From contig CAYXZD010000012.1 of the NCBI GenBank assembly GCA_964469565.1, positions 68,987 to 132,986 of the forward strand: a stretch of 64,000 bases of DNA, in the 5' to 3' direction. Both the position numbers and the translations under genes were made by a program. Under the pieces are notes generated by a model, which saw nothing but the letters and a program-made list of their open reading frames with translations, searched no databases and was not told where the DNA came from. Positions 1 to 8,397 of the stretch are shown one piece after another. Positions within the stretch are counted from its first letter, which is position 1, and each line of letters begins with the position of its first letter. This DNA is from GCA-2720975 sp964469565 (GTDB lineage: Bacteria > Planctomycetota > UBA1135 > GCA-002686595).

Positions 1-844
1 CACCCATGGCCAGGTTTTCAAAAGCCTCGATAATTCTGAGGGGGTCCTCCTGCTCTAGGCTTGGAACCAGTTTTCCGTCGGGAGAGAGGTCGCGTTTGCT
101 TGTGTCGAGGTTGACGACGAGAAAGATGCGGTTGAACAAATCCAGCAACTCCTCGAATTCCTCGAAGACCTGTTCGAGGAAGAGGTTGTCTGATTTGACG
201 ATGAAGATTGCGCAGCTGGCTGAGTCGCGAAACTCGCGCGTCATCTGGTCATAACCAAACTTCATGCGGCTGTAGAGCCCAGGTGTATCGACTAAAACAG
301 CGCCAGAATGATCGAGGTCGCCAGCAGGGATGCGCACATCGACTTTGCGGATGGCCCGCGGGAAGTGTTGGGCAGGTTCAAAGGCTATTCCTTGCTCTTC
401 GGCGCTGCGGATGCGTTCTGCCAGTTCTCCGTGGGCACGATTGATGTGCATGTAAAGGGCCGAGGGGTCAGTGAACTGCTCCGTTTCTCCGCTATAACGC
501 GTGACGTCGAATTGACGTTCTTCAGCATGGGTTAGGTTCACCATGCACGGATAAGCCGGCAGGCTGGATACCTCGCTGACGTAGGTACGCGCGAGGGCAT
601 TCATAAGCGTGGATTTGCCACTCTTTAGGGGGCCAAAGAGTAAGACGTAGGCTTGTTGCTCGGAGACCTTCTCGACCAACACTTCACTCTGATGTCGTAG
701 TTCGAGAAGTCGGCCTCGGATATGCTCCCCGGGCATGCTTGCAGATCCATTGAGGAGGGCCCTCGAGGCGCCCTCTAGGGGCTCCAACAGGGGACGCATG
801 ATGGTGTCGAAGGACTCGCAGAACTGGCTGAGAATGGTTCTCAT
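1..844 (-). CDS. Dynamin-like P-loop GTPase, C-terminal part outside window
   Basis: The frame is open from an ATG at 844 down to the left edge, so only the first ~281 residues are visible. After about 60 helical residues comes a Walker A/G1 motif, GPLKSGKSTLMNA, followed by a switch region and a G3-like DTPGLYS motif. A hydrophobic strand ending near VNLDTSK sits where G4 would be. The order and the K-S-T/LMNAL signature fit the dynamin/YjdA-type GTPases, which bind GTP and usually act in membrane remodelling or cell division. The substrate membrane cannot be read from the sequence. The gene is transcribed away from the TPR lipoprotein gene at 1059, and the gap between them carries an inverted repeat. 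The GTPase call is firm; the subfamily is less sure because the effector helices are missing. Confidence 0.8.
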   Translation of the reverse strand, partial: MRTILSQFCESFDTIMRPLLEPLEGASRALLNGSASMPGEHIRGRLLELRHQSEVLVEKVSEQQAYVLLFGPLKSGKSTLMNALARTYVSEVSSLPAYPCMVNLTHAEERQFDVTRYSGETEQFTDPSALYMHINRAHGELAERIRSAEEQGIAFEPAQHFPRAIRKVDVRIPAGDLDHSGAVLVDTPGLYSRMKFGYDQMTREFRDSASCAIFIVKSDNLFLEQVFEEFEELLDLFNRIFLVVNLDTSKRDLSPDGKLVPSLEQEDPLRIIEAFENLAMG

Positions 845-866
845 AGCGGATGGTCGGGCGGTGCGG

Positions 867-903
867 AGAAGCGGATGGGACTCGTCTCACATCCTCCGCT
901 TCT
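867..903. repeat. Perfect 9-bp inverted repeat in a divergent intergenic gap
   Basis: AGAAGCGGA at 867-875 is repeated in inverse orientation at 895-903, with a 19-nt spacer. It lies between the divergent GTPase (start 844) and TPR lipoprotein (start 1059) genes, so it could be a regulator site or an RNA hairpin. No bound protein can be inferred. Confidence 0.35.
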
Positions 904-1058
904 GCTGGTCAACACTCAAGTACAAACAGTGACCCCTGGCGGTGATCCGCACTAAAGTGCTGCCGCGAATCTGTTGGCATGGCCTTTGCCGCTGGCCGAC
1001 TCATTGGGCACAGTTTGGGGGGGCCGGGGGCGTGAATCCTCAGAGGGACAGCCCTAGG

Positions 1059-2780
1059 ATGACGCCCATGAAGAACACCCAAGCACTCTACTGCCTTGTG
1101 CGGATCTGGCCTGTGCTGATCTGGGGGTCGAGTTGCGCGCTTCTGCGCACACAAGATCCAGCCCTTCCCACGGCACAAGAGGTGGCAGCGCTACTCGCCC
1201 CTAGTGCCCTAGAGGTCGAGCCGATAGGCGGGTATGGAAGGCCCGTCAGCGGGGCGTCGATCGAGGCTCAAGATTGGTATGACCAGGGTGTGCGCTACAC
1301 CTACGGATTCAATCATGACCAGGCGGCGGCTTGTTTTGCCCGTGCTGCCCTCGCGTCACCGGAAAGCCCAATGGTGTGGTGGGGCTTGGCACACGCCCTC
1401 TCGGTGGATATCAACGATGCAAGCATTCCTGGTGAGCACGCCATTTGGGGGGTTGCGGCAATTCGAGAAGCCCAACGGCTTTCTCACTTAGCGACTCCAC
1501 TCGAGCAAGCCCTCATCGAAGCAGAAGCCCTCCGCGCAACTCTCGACCCTCCCGGACCTTCCGAGCGGGGACAGTTAGATGCGGCGTATAGCGAGGCGAT
1601 GGCAGGGGTCTGGGCGGACGCTAACGATGACGCAGAGATCGGTGTGTTATATGCAGAATCACTGATGCTCATGCAGCCATGGGAATACTGGACGCCTGAC
1701 TTCGAGCCGATAAAGCGCGCACCAGAGATTGTCTCGCTTCTTGAACGCTGCATAGAGATTGCTCCTGAACATCCGGGTGCACACCACTTTTATATCCATA
1801 TGGTGGAGTCGTCGGGTGCGGCGGAAAAGGGGGTCCCCTCAGCGGACATCTTGGGGAGCCTCGTGCCGGGGAGTGGGCACCTCGTTCACATGCCTTCGCA
1901 CATCTATGCCAACGTCGGCCGATATGAGGATGCGGTCGCGGTCAATGAAAAGGCTGTGGCGCTTGATCGCGACTACTTTGCCGCCTATGGCAAGCCCACG
2001 TCATACCTTCATTACTTTGCACACAATATCCACTTTGTGGTCTTTGGGGCCATGATGGAGGGCCGTAGGGCTCTGGCACTTGAGTATGTGAGCCAACTGG
2101 AGAAGCTCATGCCGGACTCCGCAATCGAGGAGTATGCGGCATTTGTAGACGGTATGAATGCACTGCGACTGCACGTGTACATTCGGTTTGGGATGTGGGA
2201 GGAGATCCTAGACCACCCAGAATATGCAGAGTTCCGCAAAGCGAGCCGTGCGCTGCATCGGTATGCCAGAACGGTGGCCCTCGCCAACCTAGGTAGAACG
2301 GATGAGGCGCGCTTGGAATTGGCGCGCCTGGATACGGCCATTGCGGCGATTCCACAGCACTGGAGCATCTCATTCAATCCGGCCCAAACCGTTCTCGGTT
2401 TGGCACGCCAAGTGGCCGAGGCGGAGACGTTTTGGCGTGAGGGAAACCCAGCCCGGGCGGTCGAACTATTGAAGGACCTGTGTACGAAAGAGCACAAGCT
2501 GGTGTATACCGAGCCTCCTCCTTGGATGATTCCAATCCGGCATGCGCTGGGAGCCATTCAGCTTGCCAGCGGTGATGCGTCTGGGGCGGAATCGAGTTAC
2601 AGGGAGGACCTGGCCAAGCACAAGGGCAATGCCTGGAGTCTGCTCGGCTTGCGGCAGTCGCTTGAGGCTCAAGGGCGGTTGACCGAGGCAGCGGCATTGG
2701 TTGAGCGGGTGAATGGCGCGTGGGCACGTGCAGATGTCGAGGCACCGGCGAGTTGCTATTGTGGGGTGGCGCTGGAGTAG
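1059..2780 (+). CDS. TPR-repeat lipoprotein of unknown function
   Basis: This 573-residue protein begins with a short hydrophobic segment ending in IWGSSC, so Cys26 could be a lipobox cysteine and the protein may be anchored at a membrane facing the periplasm. The rest is helical repeats of TPR type: DQAAACFARAALASPESP near the N-terminus and MPSHIYANVGRYEDAVAV in the middle. That second segment is typical of a widespread uncharacterised family of ~550-600-residue TPR proteins. The ATG at 1059 is chosen because AGAGGG lies about ten bases upstream; an ATG at 1068 is also possible. In-frame codons continue upstream to 942 but translate to non-protein-like sequence. The role is probably as a scaffold, but no partner is identifiable. 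Confidence 0.75.
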   Translation: MTPMKNTQALYCLVRIWPVLIWGSSCALLRTQDPALPTAQEVAALLAPSALEVEPIGGYGRPVSGASIEAQDWYDQGVRYTYGFNHDQAAACFARAALASPESPMVWWGLAHALSVDINDASIPGEHAIWGVAAIREAQRLSHLATPLEQALIEAEALRATLDPPGPSERGQLDAAYSEAMAGVWADANDDAEIGVLYAESLMLMQPWEYWTPDFEPIKRAPEIVSLLERCIEIAPEHPGAHHFYIHMVESSGAAEKGVPSADILGSLVPGSGHLVHMPSHIYANVGRYEDAVAVNEKAVALDRDYFAAYGKPTSYLHYFAHNIHFVVFGAMMEGRRALALEYVSQLEKLMPDSAIEEYAAFVDGMNALRLHVYIRFGMWEEILDHPEYAEFRKASRALHRYARTVALANLGRTDEARLELARLDTAIAAIPQHWSISFNPAQTVLGLARQVAEAETFWREGNPARAVELLKDLCTKEHKLVYTEPPPWMIPIRHALGAIQLASGDASGAESSYREDLAKHKGNAWSLLGLRQSLEAQGRLTEAAALVERVNGAWARADVEAPASCYCGVALE

Positions 2781-2797
2781 ACCCCTTCGTGGGGGTC
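2780..2797 (+). terminator. Short GC-rich hairpin at the stop codon
   Basis: A 6-bp stem (GACCCC/GGGGTC) with a TTCGTG loop begins on the last base of the TPR gene's TAG stop. No U-tract follows, so it is a weak terminator candidate or an RNA 3'-end stabiliser. Confidence 0.25.
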
Positions 2798-2871
2798 CGG
2801 CAACTTGTGCCTAGATCCTCAAGTAGAAGCCAGTGTGTGGAGAGGGCGGAGTGTGCTAGAGTGACGGCCCT

Positions 2872-3651
2872 ATGAGTGAAGTGGTGGATTCTGTACGTGA
2901 GGTGGCTAGGCGAGCCGCTGGACGGGTTCGCGCAAGTGCGGGCCAACCGACCTTTCCAGCCAAAGGGATTCATGTACAGGTTCGTTCCGGTGTCCTCGCT
3001 CCGGGTCCCTTACCGGAAAGGTCCAAGCAGCCCAATCTGGTTGAATTGCAGTGCCTAGAGCGTGTGCCGGATGGGGGAACCTTGGCCGTGGGGATTGGCG
3101 CACAGGTGACGCCCCTTGCCCAAGAGGAGGCCTTTCGGCGTGGCATCACCCTCGTACCTACTGATCCAGGATCGCACAAGGACAGTGCGTTTCGAGTTGC
3201 CATTGGCTGCGACCATGGCGGCCTCGCCCTCAAGCGTGAAGTCCTTGGAATGCTGAGTGAGATGGGATACTCCACTGTTGATATGGGCACCTGTAGCGAG
3301 ATGCCCTGCGACTATCCGGACTACGCGGCGGCGGTGGCTAGGGAAGTGGGCTCGGGGCGTGCCGCAATGGGGATCGTGATAGATGGCGCAGGAATCGGAT
3401 CTGCCATGGCGGCCAACAAGGTCCCCGGAGTGTTAGCCGCCAATTGCTGGGATGCGGCGAGTGCAGCCAACGCCCGCGAGCACAACCATGCAAATGTGCT
3501 CTCCCTAGGGGCCGGCCGCCTCGATTTAGCCCTTACCCACGAGATCATGCAGACTTTTTTTAGCACTCAGCCTGGGGCTGGGCGGCATGAAAGGCGTGCA
3601 AAGAAAATTCGGGCACTCGACCCCTCTCACCCTTCAGTCGTCACCCATTGA
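2872..3651 (+). CDS. RpiB/LacAB-like sugar-phosphate isomerase with N-terminal extension
   Basis: Residues ~107-255 match the RpiB/LacA/LacB fold: VAIGCDHGGLALK at the start of the domain, then DYPDYAAAVA, AANKVPG and REHNHANVLSLGAGR. RpiB interconverts ribose-5-phosphate and ribulose-5-phosphate. The usual active-site ICGTGIG is here VIDGAGIG, so the catalytic cysteine is Asp171 and the neighbouring Thr is Ala; the reaction may therefore differ. About 105 extra residues precede the domain: a basic amphipathic helix (VDSVREVARRAAGRV) and a segment TPLAQEEAFRRGITLV. I recall a similar segment in microcompartment-associated enzymes, which is weak evidence. The ATG at 2872 follows a TAGAGT element by nine bases. 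The deoC-like gene lies 77 bp downstream on the same strand, suggesting a shared sugar-phosphate pathway. Confidence 0.75.
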   Translation: MSEVVDSVREVARRAAGRVRASAGQPTFPAKGIHVQVRSGVLAPGPLPERSKQPNLVELQCLERVPDGGTLAVGIGAQVTPLAQEEAFRRGITLVPTDPGSHKDSAFRVAIGCDHGGLALKREVLGMLSEMGYSTVDMGTCSEMPCDYPDYAAAVAREVGSGRAAMGIVIDGAGIGSAMAANKVPGVLAANCWDAASAANAREHNHANVLSLGAGRLDLALTHEIMQTFFSTQPGAGRHERRAKKIRALDPSHPSVVTH

Positions 3652-3728
3652 GCCGGCTGGTGGATTCGATCCACGGAGGCAACATTCGGACCTCGTGACC
3701 CATGTGCCCTAAGGGCAAGACACAAGCC

Positions 3729-4595
3729 ATGACATCAACTTTTGACCCGAACCTGCTTGAAGATGTGCTCGTTGAAATCGGCCAGCAAATCGTTGACCAA
3801 GGACTGACCTCGGCTGAGGCACGGGAACGCCTTGGGTGTTCAACCTTGACCGTTCAGCTCTGTCCCGAAGAACTTGGGCCCATGGTGTCCGCGGGGGCTT
3901 GTCGAGTGGGCGGCTGCGGAGCAGACCCCATGCGAGTGGGCGAGCTCGCCACCTACTTTGACCACACGATACTGAAGGCCGATGCTACCGTGGAGGAGGT
4001 CGACCAGCTTTGCCAGGAAGCGATCACCCACAAGTTTGCCTCAGTGTGCGTCAACGGCTGCTGGGTGCGCCGTTGCGCTGAAGTCTTGGCTGACTGTGAG
4101 GTCCTCGTCTGTGCTGTCATCGGGTTCCCTCTCGGAGCAACCGTGACGGAATCCAAGGTCTTCGAGGCCCAGCGCCTTGTCAGCGATGGGGCCTGTGAAA
4201 TCGATATGGTGATTAATGTAGGCGCGCTAAAGTCAGGCGATGACGTTTTTGTCCAAAGCGATATTGCTGCCGTGGCACAAGCCTGCCACGCAGGTGGTGC
4301 GCGTCTTAAGGTCATTCTTGAGACTTGCCTGCTGACGAACGAGGAGGTCGAACGCGCATCACGCCTGTCCAAGGCGGCAGGTGCGGACTTCGTGAAGACT
4401 TCAACCGGGTTTTCGAAAGGCGGCGCAACGACCGAGCATGTGGCACTCATGCGCAGGACGGTCGGCCCAGTCTTGGGAGTGAAGGCTTCCGGGGGCGTTC
4501 GGGACTACGAAACAGCTCAAGCGATGATAGAGGCTGGCGCTACCCGTATCGGAGCTTCTGCGTCTGTGGAAATCGTCCGTGCGGACGAGAGCTAG
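3729..4595 (+). CDS. deoC: Deoxyribose-phosphate aldolase (DeoC) with N-terminal extension
   Basis: The class I aldolase domain occupies residues ~75-285. Lys223 in FVKTSTGFSKGG is the expected Schiff-base lysine, Lys252 in GVKASGGVR the second active-site lysine, and Asp159 in EIDMVINVG the proton-relay aspartate. The known reaction cleaves 2-deoxyribose-5-phosphate to acetaldehyde and glyceraldehyde-3-phosphate. About 70 residues precede the domain: an acidic amphipathic helix (NLLEDVLVEIGQQIVDQGL), then a Cys-rich stretch with Cys at 37, 45, 58 and 63. A helix-linker-domain arrangement resembles encapsulation peptides of microcompartment cargo, but no shell gene is in the window. An upstream in-frame ATG at 3702 is an alternative start. 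It follows the RpiB-like gene and ends before a terminator-like hairpin. Confidence 0.88.
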   Translation: MTSTFDPNLLEDVLVEIGQQIVDQGLTSAEARERLGCSTLTVQLCPEELGPMVSAGACRVGGCGADPMRVGELATYFDHTILKADATVEEVDQLCQEAITHKFASVCVNGCWVRRCAEVLADCEVLVCAVIGFPLGATVTESKVFEAQRLVSDGACEIDMVINVGALKSGDDVFVQSDIAAVAQACHAGGARLKVILETCLLTNEEVERASRLSKAAGADFVKTSTGFSKGGATTEHVALMRRTVGPVLGVKASGGVRDYETAQAMIEAGATRIGASASVEIVRADES

Positions 4596-4611
4596 TGCAA
4601 GTTGGGTGAGG

Positions 4612-4644
4612 CTGCGGTGCTGGGGGACTTGCCCAACACCGCAG
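4612..4644. terminator. Hairpin between convergent genes
   Basis: CTGCGGTG (4612-4619) pairs with CACCGCAG (4637-4644), and inside it TGGG pairs with CCCA. It lies 17 bp after the deoC stop and before the end of the convergent membrane-protein gene, so it could serve both strands. There is no clear U-run, only a weak GTTGGTCTTGT. Confidence 0.4.
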
Positions 4645-4707
4645 GTTGGTCTTGTCGGTGGGCCTGGGAACCCTCAATGATTCCCGAGGACCATTGAACT
4701 CCTAGGT

Positions 4708-5271
4708 CTAGGCTGCGGGCCAAAAATAGATGAATACGCTGGCCATGCCGAAGGCATACAGGGCGCAGTCAAACCACTCTTTCATGCAGACCTTCCAGGA
4801 TCCAGCCTTCCAGATGGGGGTATGGAGTTCCGCACAGCCATAGGACATGAAGGCAATCGTGCCCGTTACCTTGGCGACAAGTTGCCAATCAGCGCCTGGC
4901 CCCAATACAAGCCCTGCGATCCATGCCACGACACAAGACACAAAGATGTTCATGGTGAACCACTGGCCAAGGCTCTTTCCCATCTGCCAAGGGCCCTTGG
5001 GGCAGATGACCAGCATTCCTGTTGGGCCCTCCGCCCAGGATCGTTGGAATGCCTCGTCTTTCATTCCCGAAGCATCAGCACAATGCGGAAAACAGTACTG
5101 GCCTTCCCCGACTCCGGCCGACCTCAAGGCATCTCGCACCCCATCCTCGTCGGGGAGCTTGGAGTAGTCTGAATAGTGGTGGGTGGCCACCATCCGCAGT
5201 AGGAATGAGAGGAAAAAGACACAAAGGGATGCCAGCAGGATTGGCAGCCAAAGTTCGGTCAGTGCAACCAT
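4708..5271 (-). CDS. Small integral membrane protein, uncharacterised family
   Basis: This 187-residue protein has a first membrane helix at about residues 8-26, a soluble segment containing HHYSDYSKLPDEDGVRDAL and CFPHCADASGM, and then two or three further membrane helices in the C-terminal half (around 105-125, 132-150 and 168-186). The SDYSKLPDED...GPxGML...WxMGK pattern belongs to a family of conserved bacterial membrane proteins without known function. AAGGAG lies just upstream of the ATG, supporting the start. It is convergent with deoC and 125 bp downstream of the yjbQ-like gene on the same strand. No function is assigned. Confidence 0.7.
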   Translation of the reverse strand: MVALTELWLPILLASLCVFFLSFLLRMVATHHYSDYSKLPDEDGVRDALRSAGVGEGQYCFPHCADASGMKDEAFQRSWAEGPTGMLVICPKGPWQMGKSLGQWFTMNIFVSCVVAWIAGLVLGPGADWQLVAKVTGTIAFMSYGCAELHTPIWKAGSWKVCMKEWFDCALYAFGMASVFIYFWPAA

Positions 5272-5396
5272 AGGGTTCTCCTTGAATTAGGGCTGCCATG
5301 GGAGGATGAAGTCGCACCGCAGCCTGGATGGGGCAACAGGGCAATCCTAGGTATGGACCTGCCTGCGCACAACGGCGTAGTGGCCCCTCCGCCCTG

Positions 5397-5816
5397 CTAT
5401 TCGCCGATGAAGTGCGCCACCAGGTTGCGTGTGTGGGCGATTTCACGGTGCTCTAGGAGATAGATGCCCTGGTAGGTTCCCAGAAGCAAATCACCCTCGC
5501 TCATGGGCACCGTCTCGGAAGTTTGGGTGATGGCGGACCTCAGGTGTGAAGGCATATCATCAGGCCCCTCAGAGGTGTGGCTGTAGGACTGATCGCCGTC
5601 CGGAGCGAGGCGTTCCAGCCACGCTAGGAGATCGGCGCTGGCCGTGGGATCTGCATTCTCTTGAATCACTAGACTGGCAGATGTGTGCATGCAGTAGACC
5701 GTACACATCCCCAAGCGCATGCCCGCACGTGTGGCGATCTCGCGAACAGTGGAGGTGATCTCATAGATACCCCGGCCATTGGTTGCGATTCGAAACTCCT
5801 CTTGGTGCTGCCTCAT
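5397..5816 (-). CDS. yjbQ: YjbQ-family protein (UPF0047)
   Basis: The protein is 139 residues, the usual length for this family. The conserved residues are present: HTSAS at 44-48, ENADP at 53-57, EGPDDMPSH at 83-91 and GTYQGIYLLEHR at about 113-124. These histidines and acidic residues line the pocket in known structures. E. coli YjbQ has weak thiamine-phosphate-synthase activity in genetic tests, but the true role is unsettled. The protein is cytosolic with no signal peptide. The gene is followed on the same strand, after 125 bp, by the small membrane-protein gene. The family call is very secure; the function is not. Confidence 0.92.
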   Translation of the reverse strand: MRQHQEEFRIATNGRGIYEITSTVREIATRAGMRLGMCTVYCMHTSASLVIQENADPTASADLLAWLERLAPDGDQSYSHTSEGPDDMPSHLRSAITQTSETVPMSEGDLLLGTYQGIYLLEHREIAHTRNLVAHFIGE

Positions 5817-6000
5817 GGGTACATGCTAGCGTGAGGCACCCAACGATTCCCCCCAGAAACCAACCCGTCAACCACCACCACACTCATGGCAATATAGTGG
5901 CCAATTGACGACCCATTGAAGGACCCCGCGCTAATCAATCACCACCGGTTCCACGCCTAAGGTGACGCTGGCGGGACCTTGTAGCCAGTTTAGGGCCCTT

Positions 6001-6495
6001 TTATGGGAGAGATGCCACGAGGTTCCACTTGAACAGGTGTTGCGCAATCAGAAACTCGTCCGGGGGGCGTTGGGGTCCTGCGAGGAGGTCGGAGCACTGG
6101 GGGTGGATTCCGCGAAGCCCCTGGGCCATACGGACCACGGCGACCACATCGAGGACTCTGTCTCTCAACGCGCGGCCCTCGGGCACCTGAAAAACGAACT
6201 CGGCCACCCCTTTTTCTAGGGAGGCCGGATCAAGTTGCAGCGGTTGTTGGTGGGATACGGAGCGTAGCCGGAACGGCCTCTTGCCACGGACCCAAGTTGG
6301 GCGTGCATAAAGACCCAAGAGGTGGGTGCCATCGTGGCTGGGCACCTTGAAGTCCGCGACCTTGCTGCGCCGATTGGAGAGTTCCGGGCGCTGAGAGATT
6401 ACCGCACCACCAGCCGTTAAGTTGAGCCCCTGCATGCGGTTACGCCAGTAAGACCGGTCCAGGAGGAGAGGGTGGATAGAATTCTGGAACGGCAT
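6001..6495 (-). CDS. Hypothetical protein, 164 aa
   Basis: I do not recognise this gene. The product has no signal peptide or membrane helix. Its visible features are a basic middle section (RPTWVRGKRPFRLRSVS), then a stretch that could form a beta-rich domain (KGVAEFVFQVPEG, DRVLDVVAVVRMAQG). The ATG at 6495 is preceded by CTAGCA about ten bases upstream. It is divergent from the amidohydrolase array, across a 477-bp gap, and upstream of yjbQ on the same strand. The opposite strand has only short frames. It is retained because it is the longest frame here and its composition is protein-like, but it could be spurious. Confidence 0.5.
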   Translation of the reverse strand: MPFQNSIHPLLLDRSYWRNRMQGLNLTAGGAVISQRPELSNRRSKVADFKVPSHDGTHLLGLYARPTWVRGKRPFRLRSVSHQQPLQLDPASLEKGVAEFVFQVPEGRALRDRVLDVVAVVRMAQGLRGIHPQCSDLLAGPQRPPDEFLIAQHLFKWNLVASLP

Positions 6496-6972
6496 AACTG
6501 CTAGTCACAGCCAGGGAAGAGCGCCAGCCGAACGGCGATTTTGTGATTTTTTTTGTTTCCTGCTGTACGGGATCAATCAGATTGCTGCATTCCATGGGGA
6601 TCCACCCAATACGGCAATCCAAGGGTCTTCAGTGCGGCTTCTGTGGGGCACAGTCTCAAACTGGGGCTATTGCTGTGTGCGTTGGGGTCTGCGAGCCGGA
6701 TTAGATCTCGAACCTGCAGGAACCCAGTTGACCTGAACGGCAAGGGGGACAAGCCCTGCGGGAGTGTCGCCCCAAAAAAGTGCAGGGAACCCGTGCAAAG
6801 GTCTTACGGGTTACATGTTCGGTTTCCCTATAGTGGTGCTGCTCCCGGGATGTTTTCCAAGGGGCTAGCAATGTCAGTTTCTTTGCGCAGAAGCCGTTGG
6901 GGAGTGCGGGACGGGCGAGGGCACGTCGGGCAATTCCCTTCAATACCCTGCACCTCCACCCTTCCACGCGTA
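6496..6972. other. 477-bp intergenic region before the amidohydrolase array
   Basis: This gap lies between the divergent hypothetical gene and the first amidohydrolase gene. It holds a T-rich tract near 6541-6560. A forward frame runs from 6553 into the first amidohydrolase, but its translation (many isolated Cys, Arg and Pro, no signal sequence) does not look like protein. The region is presumably regulatory for the array. I see no convincing -35/-10 pair, tRNA or conserved RNA element. Confidence 0.4.
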
Positions 6973-8382
6973 ATGCACCTTCCTATCGTATCCACCATAA
7001 GCACCTTGCTTATGAGTGCGGCAAGCGTACTCCCCGAATCCCCCCGACTCCCCTCACCCCACACGGAGACACACCTCAACCCCCAGGCTGAGAGTGTGCG
7101 TTCGGATACGGTGTTGCTGCGCGCCGCGAAGCTCTATTCGCGCCCCGGGGTCGTGCTGGAGAACACAAACATCCTCATTGTTGACGGCACCATCAGGCAG
7201 GTGGGCCAAGACGTCACTGGCCCTGAAGGGGCACAGGTCATCGAGGGTGCCGTCGTCTGTGCGGGCTTTATCGATCCGTGGTCAACCCTTGGGCTAACCC
7301 AGGGGGCGATTAGTGACCGTGCCACTGATGACGCCTCGTTGACCACGGATGGATTCGATCCATATGGCTCTTCCTGGGCAAGGGAGCAGGCCCTTGAAGC
7401 TGGTGTCACAGCGGTTCGCGTGCAGGTGGGCATGACCTCGGGCCATGGCGGAGTGGGTGCGGTGATGAGTACCGAGCCCGGAGAAGATGTTGGCGAACTG
7501 GTCGTGCTGGCTGACGCAAATGTGGCAGTCGCCATAGGCTTGAACTCCGGTGGCCGCGCTCCCGATGTGTTTTCCCGAATCTCCGCGGTCGACAAGCTCG
7601 TCAGCGCGATCGGGAAGGGAAAGTCCTATGCCATAGCTCAGGCAGGGTACGTTGAGAGCCTCGCTGCCTGGAATGCGGAGTTGGCCGAAGCCGAGGCAAA
7701 ACTAGCCAAAGACTTCAAGAAGGCTGAAAAAGATCGAGCGAAGGACTTGGCCAAGGCCAAGGAAGACGGCAAGGAGCTGAAGGAAAAGAAGTACAAAGAG
7801 AGCAAGCGTCCCAAGAAGCCGCGTGAAGATGCTGAAGATGCTGCTATGGCGCGGGTGGCCACTGGAGAGTTGCCCCTCGTTGTGACAATCCATCGAGCCG
7901 CAGAGTTGCGTGCCTTGCTGAAGGGGACCGAACAGTTCAAGCGCCTGCGCCTAGTCATCGCCGGTGGATCCGAAGCTGAATCGGTTGCCGACCAATTGGC
8001 TGTGCGAGGAATACCTGTCATTGTTCAGCCCATCGCATTCGGCGTGAATCGCCCCGATGAGCTCGATGGACACGACCTGTCCCTCGCGGGCCGCCTAGCA
8101 GATGCAGGCGTTCGAGTTCTACTCGGTAGCGGGGGGGCTGGAGCGCAAGACCTGCCTCTCTTGGCGTGTCAAGCGATTGGTCACGGGCTCGATCGGGATA
8201 AGGCCCTCGCGGCGCTGACGACAGAGGTTGCGCGCACCTTTGACCTATCCACCAGGCTTGGAGCTGTCCGCGCTGGACGCAGGGCCGATCTCTTGGTGCT
8301 CGACGGCGAGCCCCTCGTTCCAACAACTCGGGTGCGATACGTCCTTTCGAACGGACGCGTGCTCGTTTCTCCCCGCGACTAG
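6973..8382 (+). CDS. Exported amidohydrolase-like protein without metal ligands (array gene 1)
   Basis: A hydrophobic signal-like N-terminus (HLPIVSTISTLLMSAASVL) precedes a two-part amidohydrolase fold. The small beta domain is LRAAKLYSRPGVVLENTNIL, and the family C-terminus is LGAVRAGRRADLLVLDGEPL. At the HxH position after strand 1 the sequence is GFIDPWSTLG, with both histidines missing. The strand-5 His is kept (VTIHRAAEL), but the strand-6 His is Gly and the strand-8 Asp is Gly (LLGSGGAG). A Lys/Glu-rich, probably coiled insertion spans residues ~233-290. The frame is intact at 469 residues, so it looks like a maintained pseudoenzyme, not decay. The ATG at 6973 is chosen because the signal sequence starts there. 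It is the first gene of the ten-gene array. Confidence 0.85.
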   Translation: MHLPIVSTISTLLMSAASVLPESPRLPSPHTETHLNPQAESVRSDTVLLRAAKLYSRPGVVLENTNILIVDGTIRQVGQDVTGPEGAQVIEGAVVCAGFIDPWSTLGLTQGAISDRATDDASLTTDGFDPYGSSWAREQALEAGVTAVRVQVGMTSGHGGVGAVMSTEPGEDVGELVVLADANVAVAIGLNSGGRAPDVFSRISAVDKLVSAIGKGKSYAIAQAGYVESLAAWNAELAEAEAKLAKDFKKAEKDRAKDLAKAKEDGKELKEKKYKESKRPKKPREDAEDAAMARVATGELPLVVTIHRAAELRALLKGTEQFKRLRLVIAGGSEAESVADQLAVRGIPVIVQPIAFGVNRPDELDGHDLSLAGRLADAGVRVLLGSGGAGAQDLPLLACQAIGHGLDRDKALAALTTEVARTFDLSTRLGAVRAGRRADLLVLDGEPLVPTTRVRYVLSNGRVLVSPRD

Positions 8383-8397
8383 TCAAGGCCGACACCC

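Noticed and set aside
2012..2557. Reverse frame of 181 codons in the TPR lipoprotein gene
   Set aside because: Shadow of the TPR gene; no recognisable domain.
2872..4595. A complete microcompartment locus
   Set aside because: Only cargo-like extensions are visible; no shell protein gene occurs in the window.
6553..6972. In-frame upstream extension of the first amidohydrolase gene
   Set aside because: The extra 140 codons read as Cys/Arg/Pro-rich sequence with no domain, and the signal peptide begins only at 6973.
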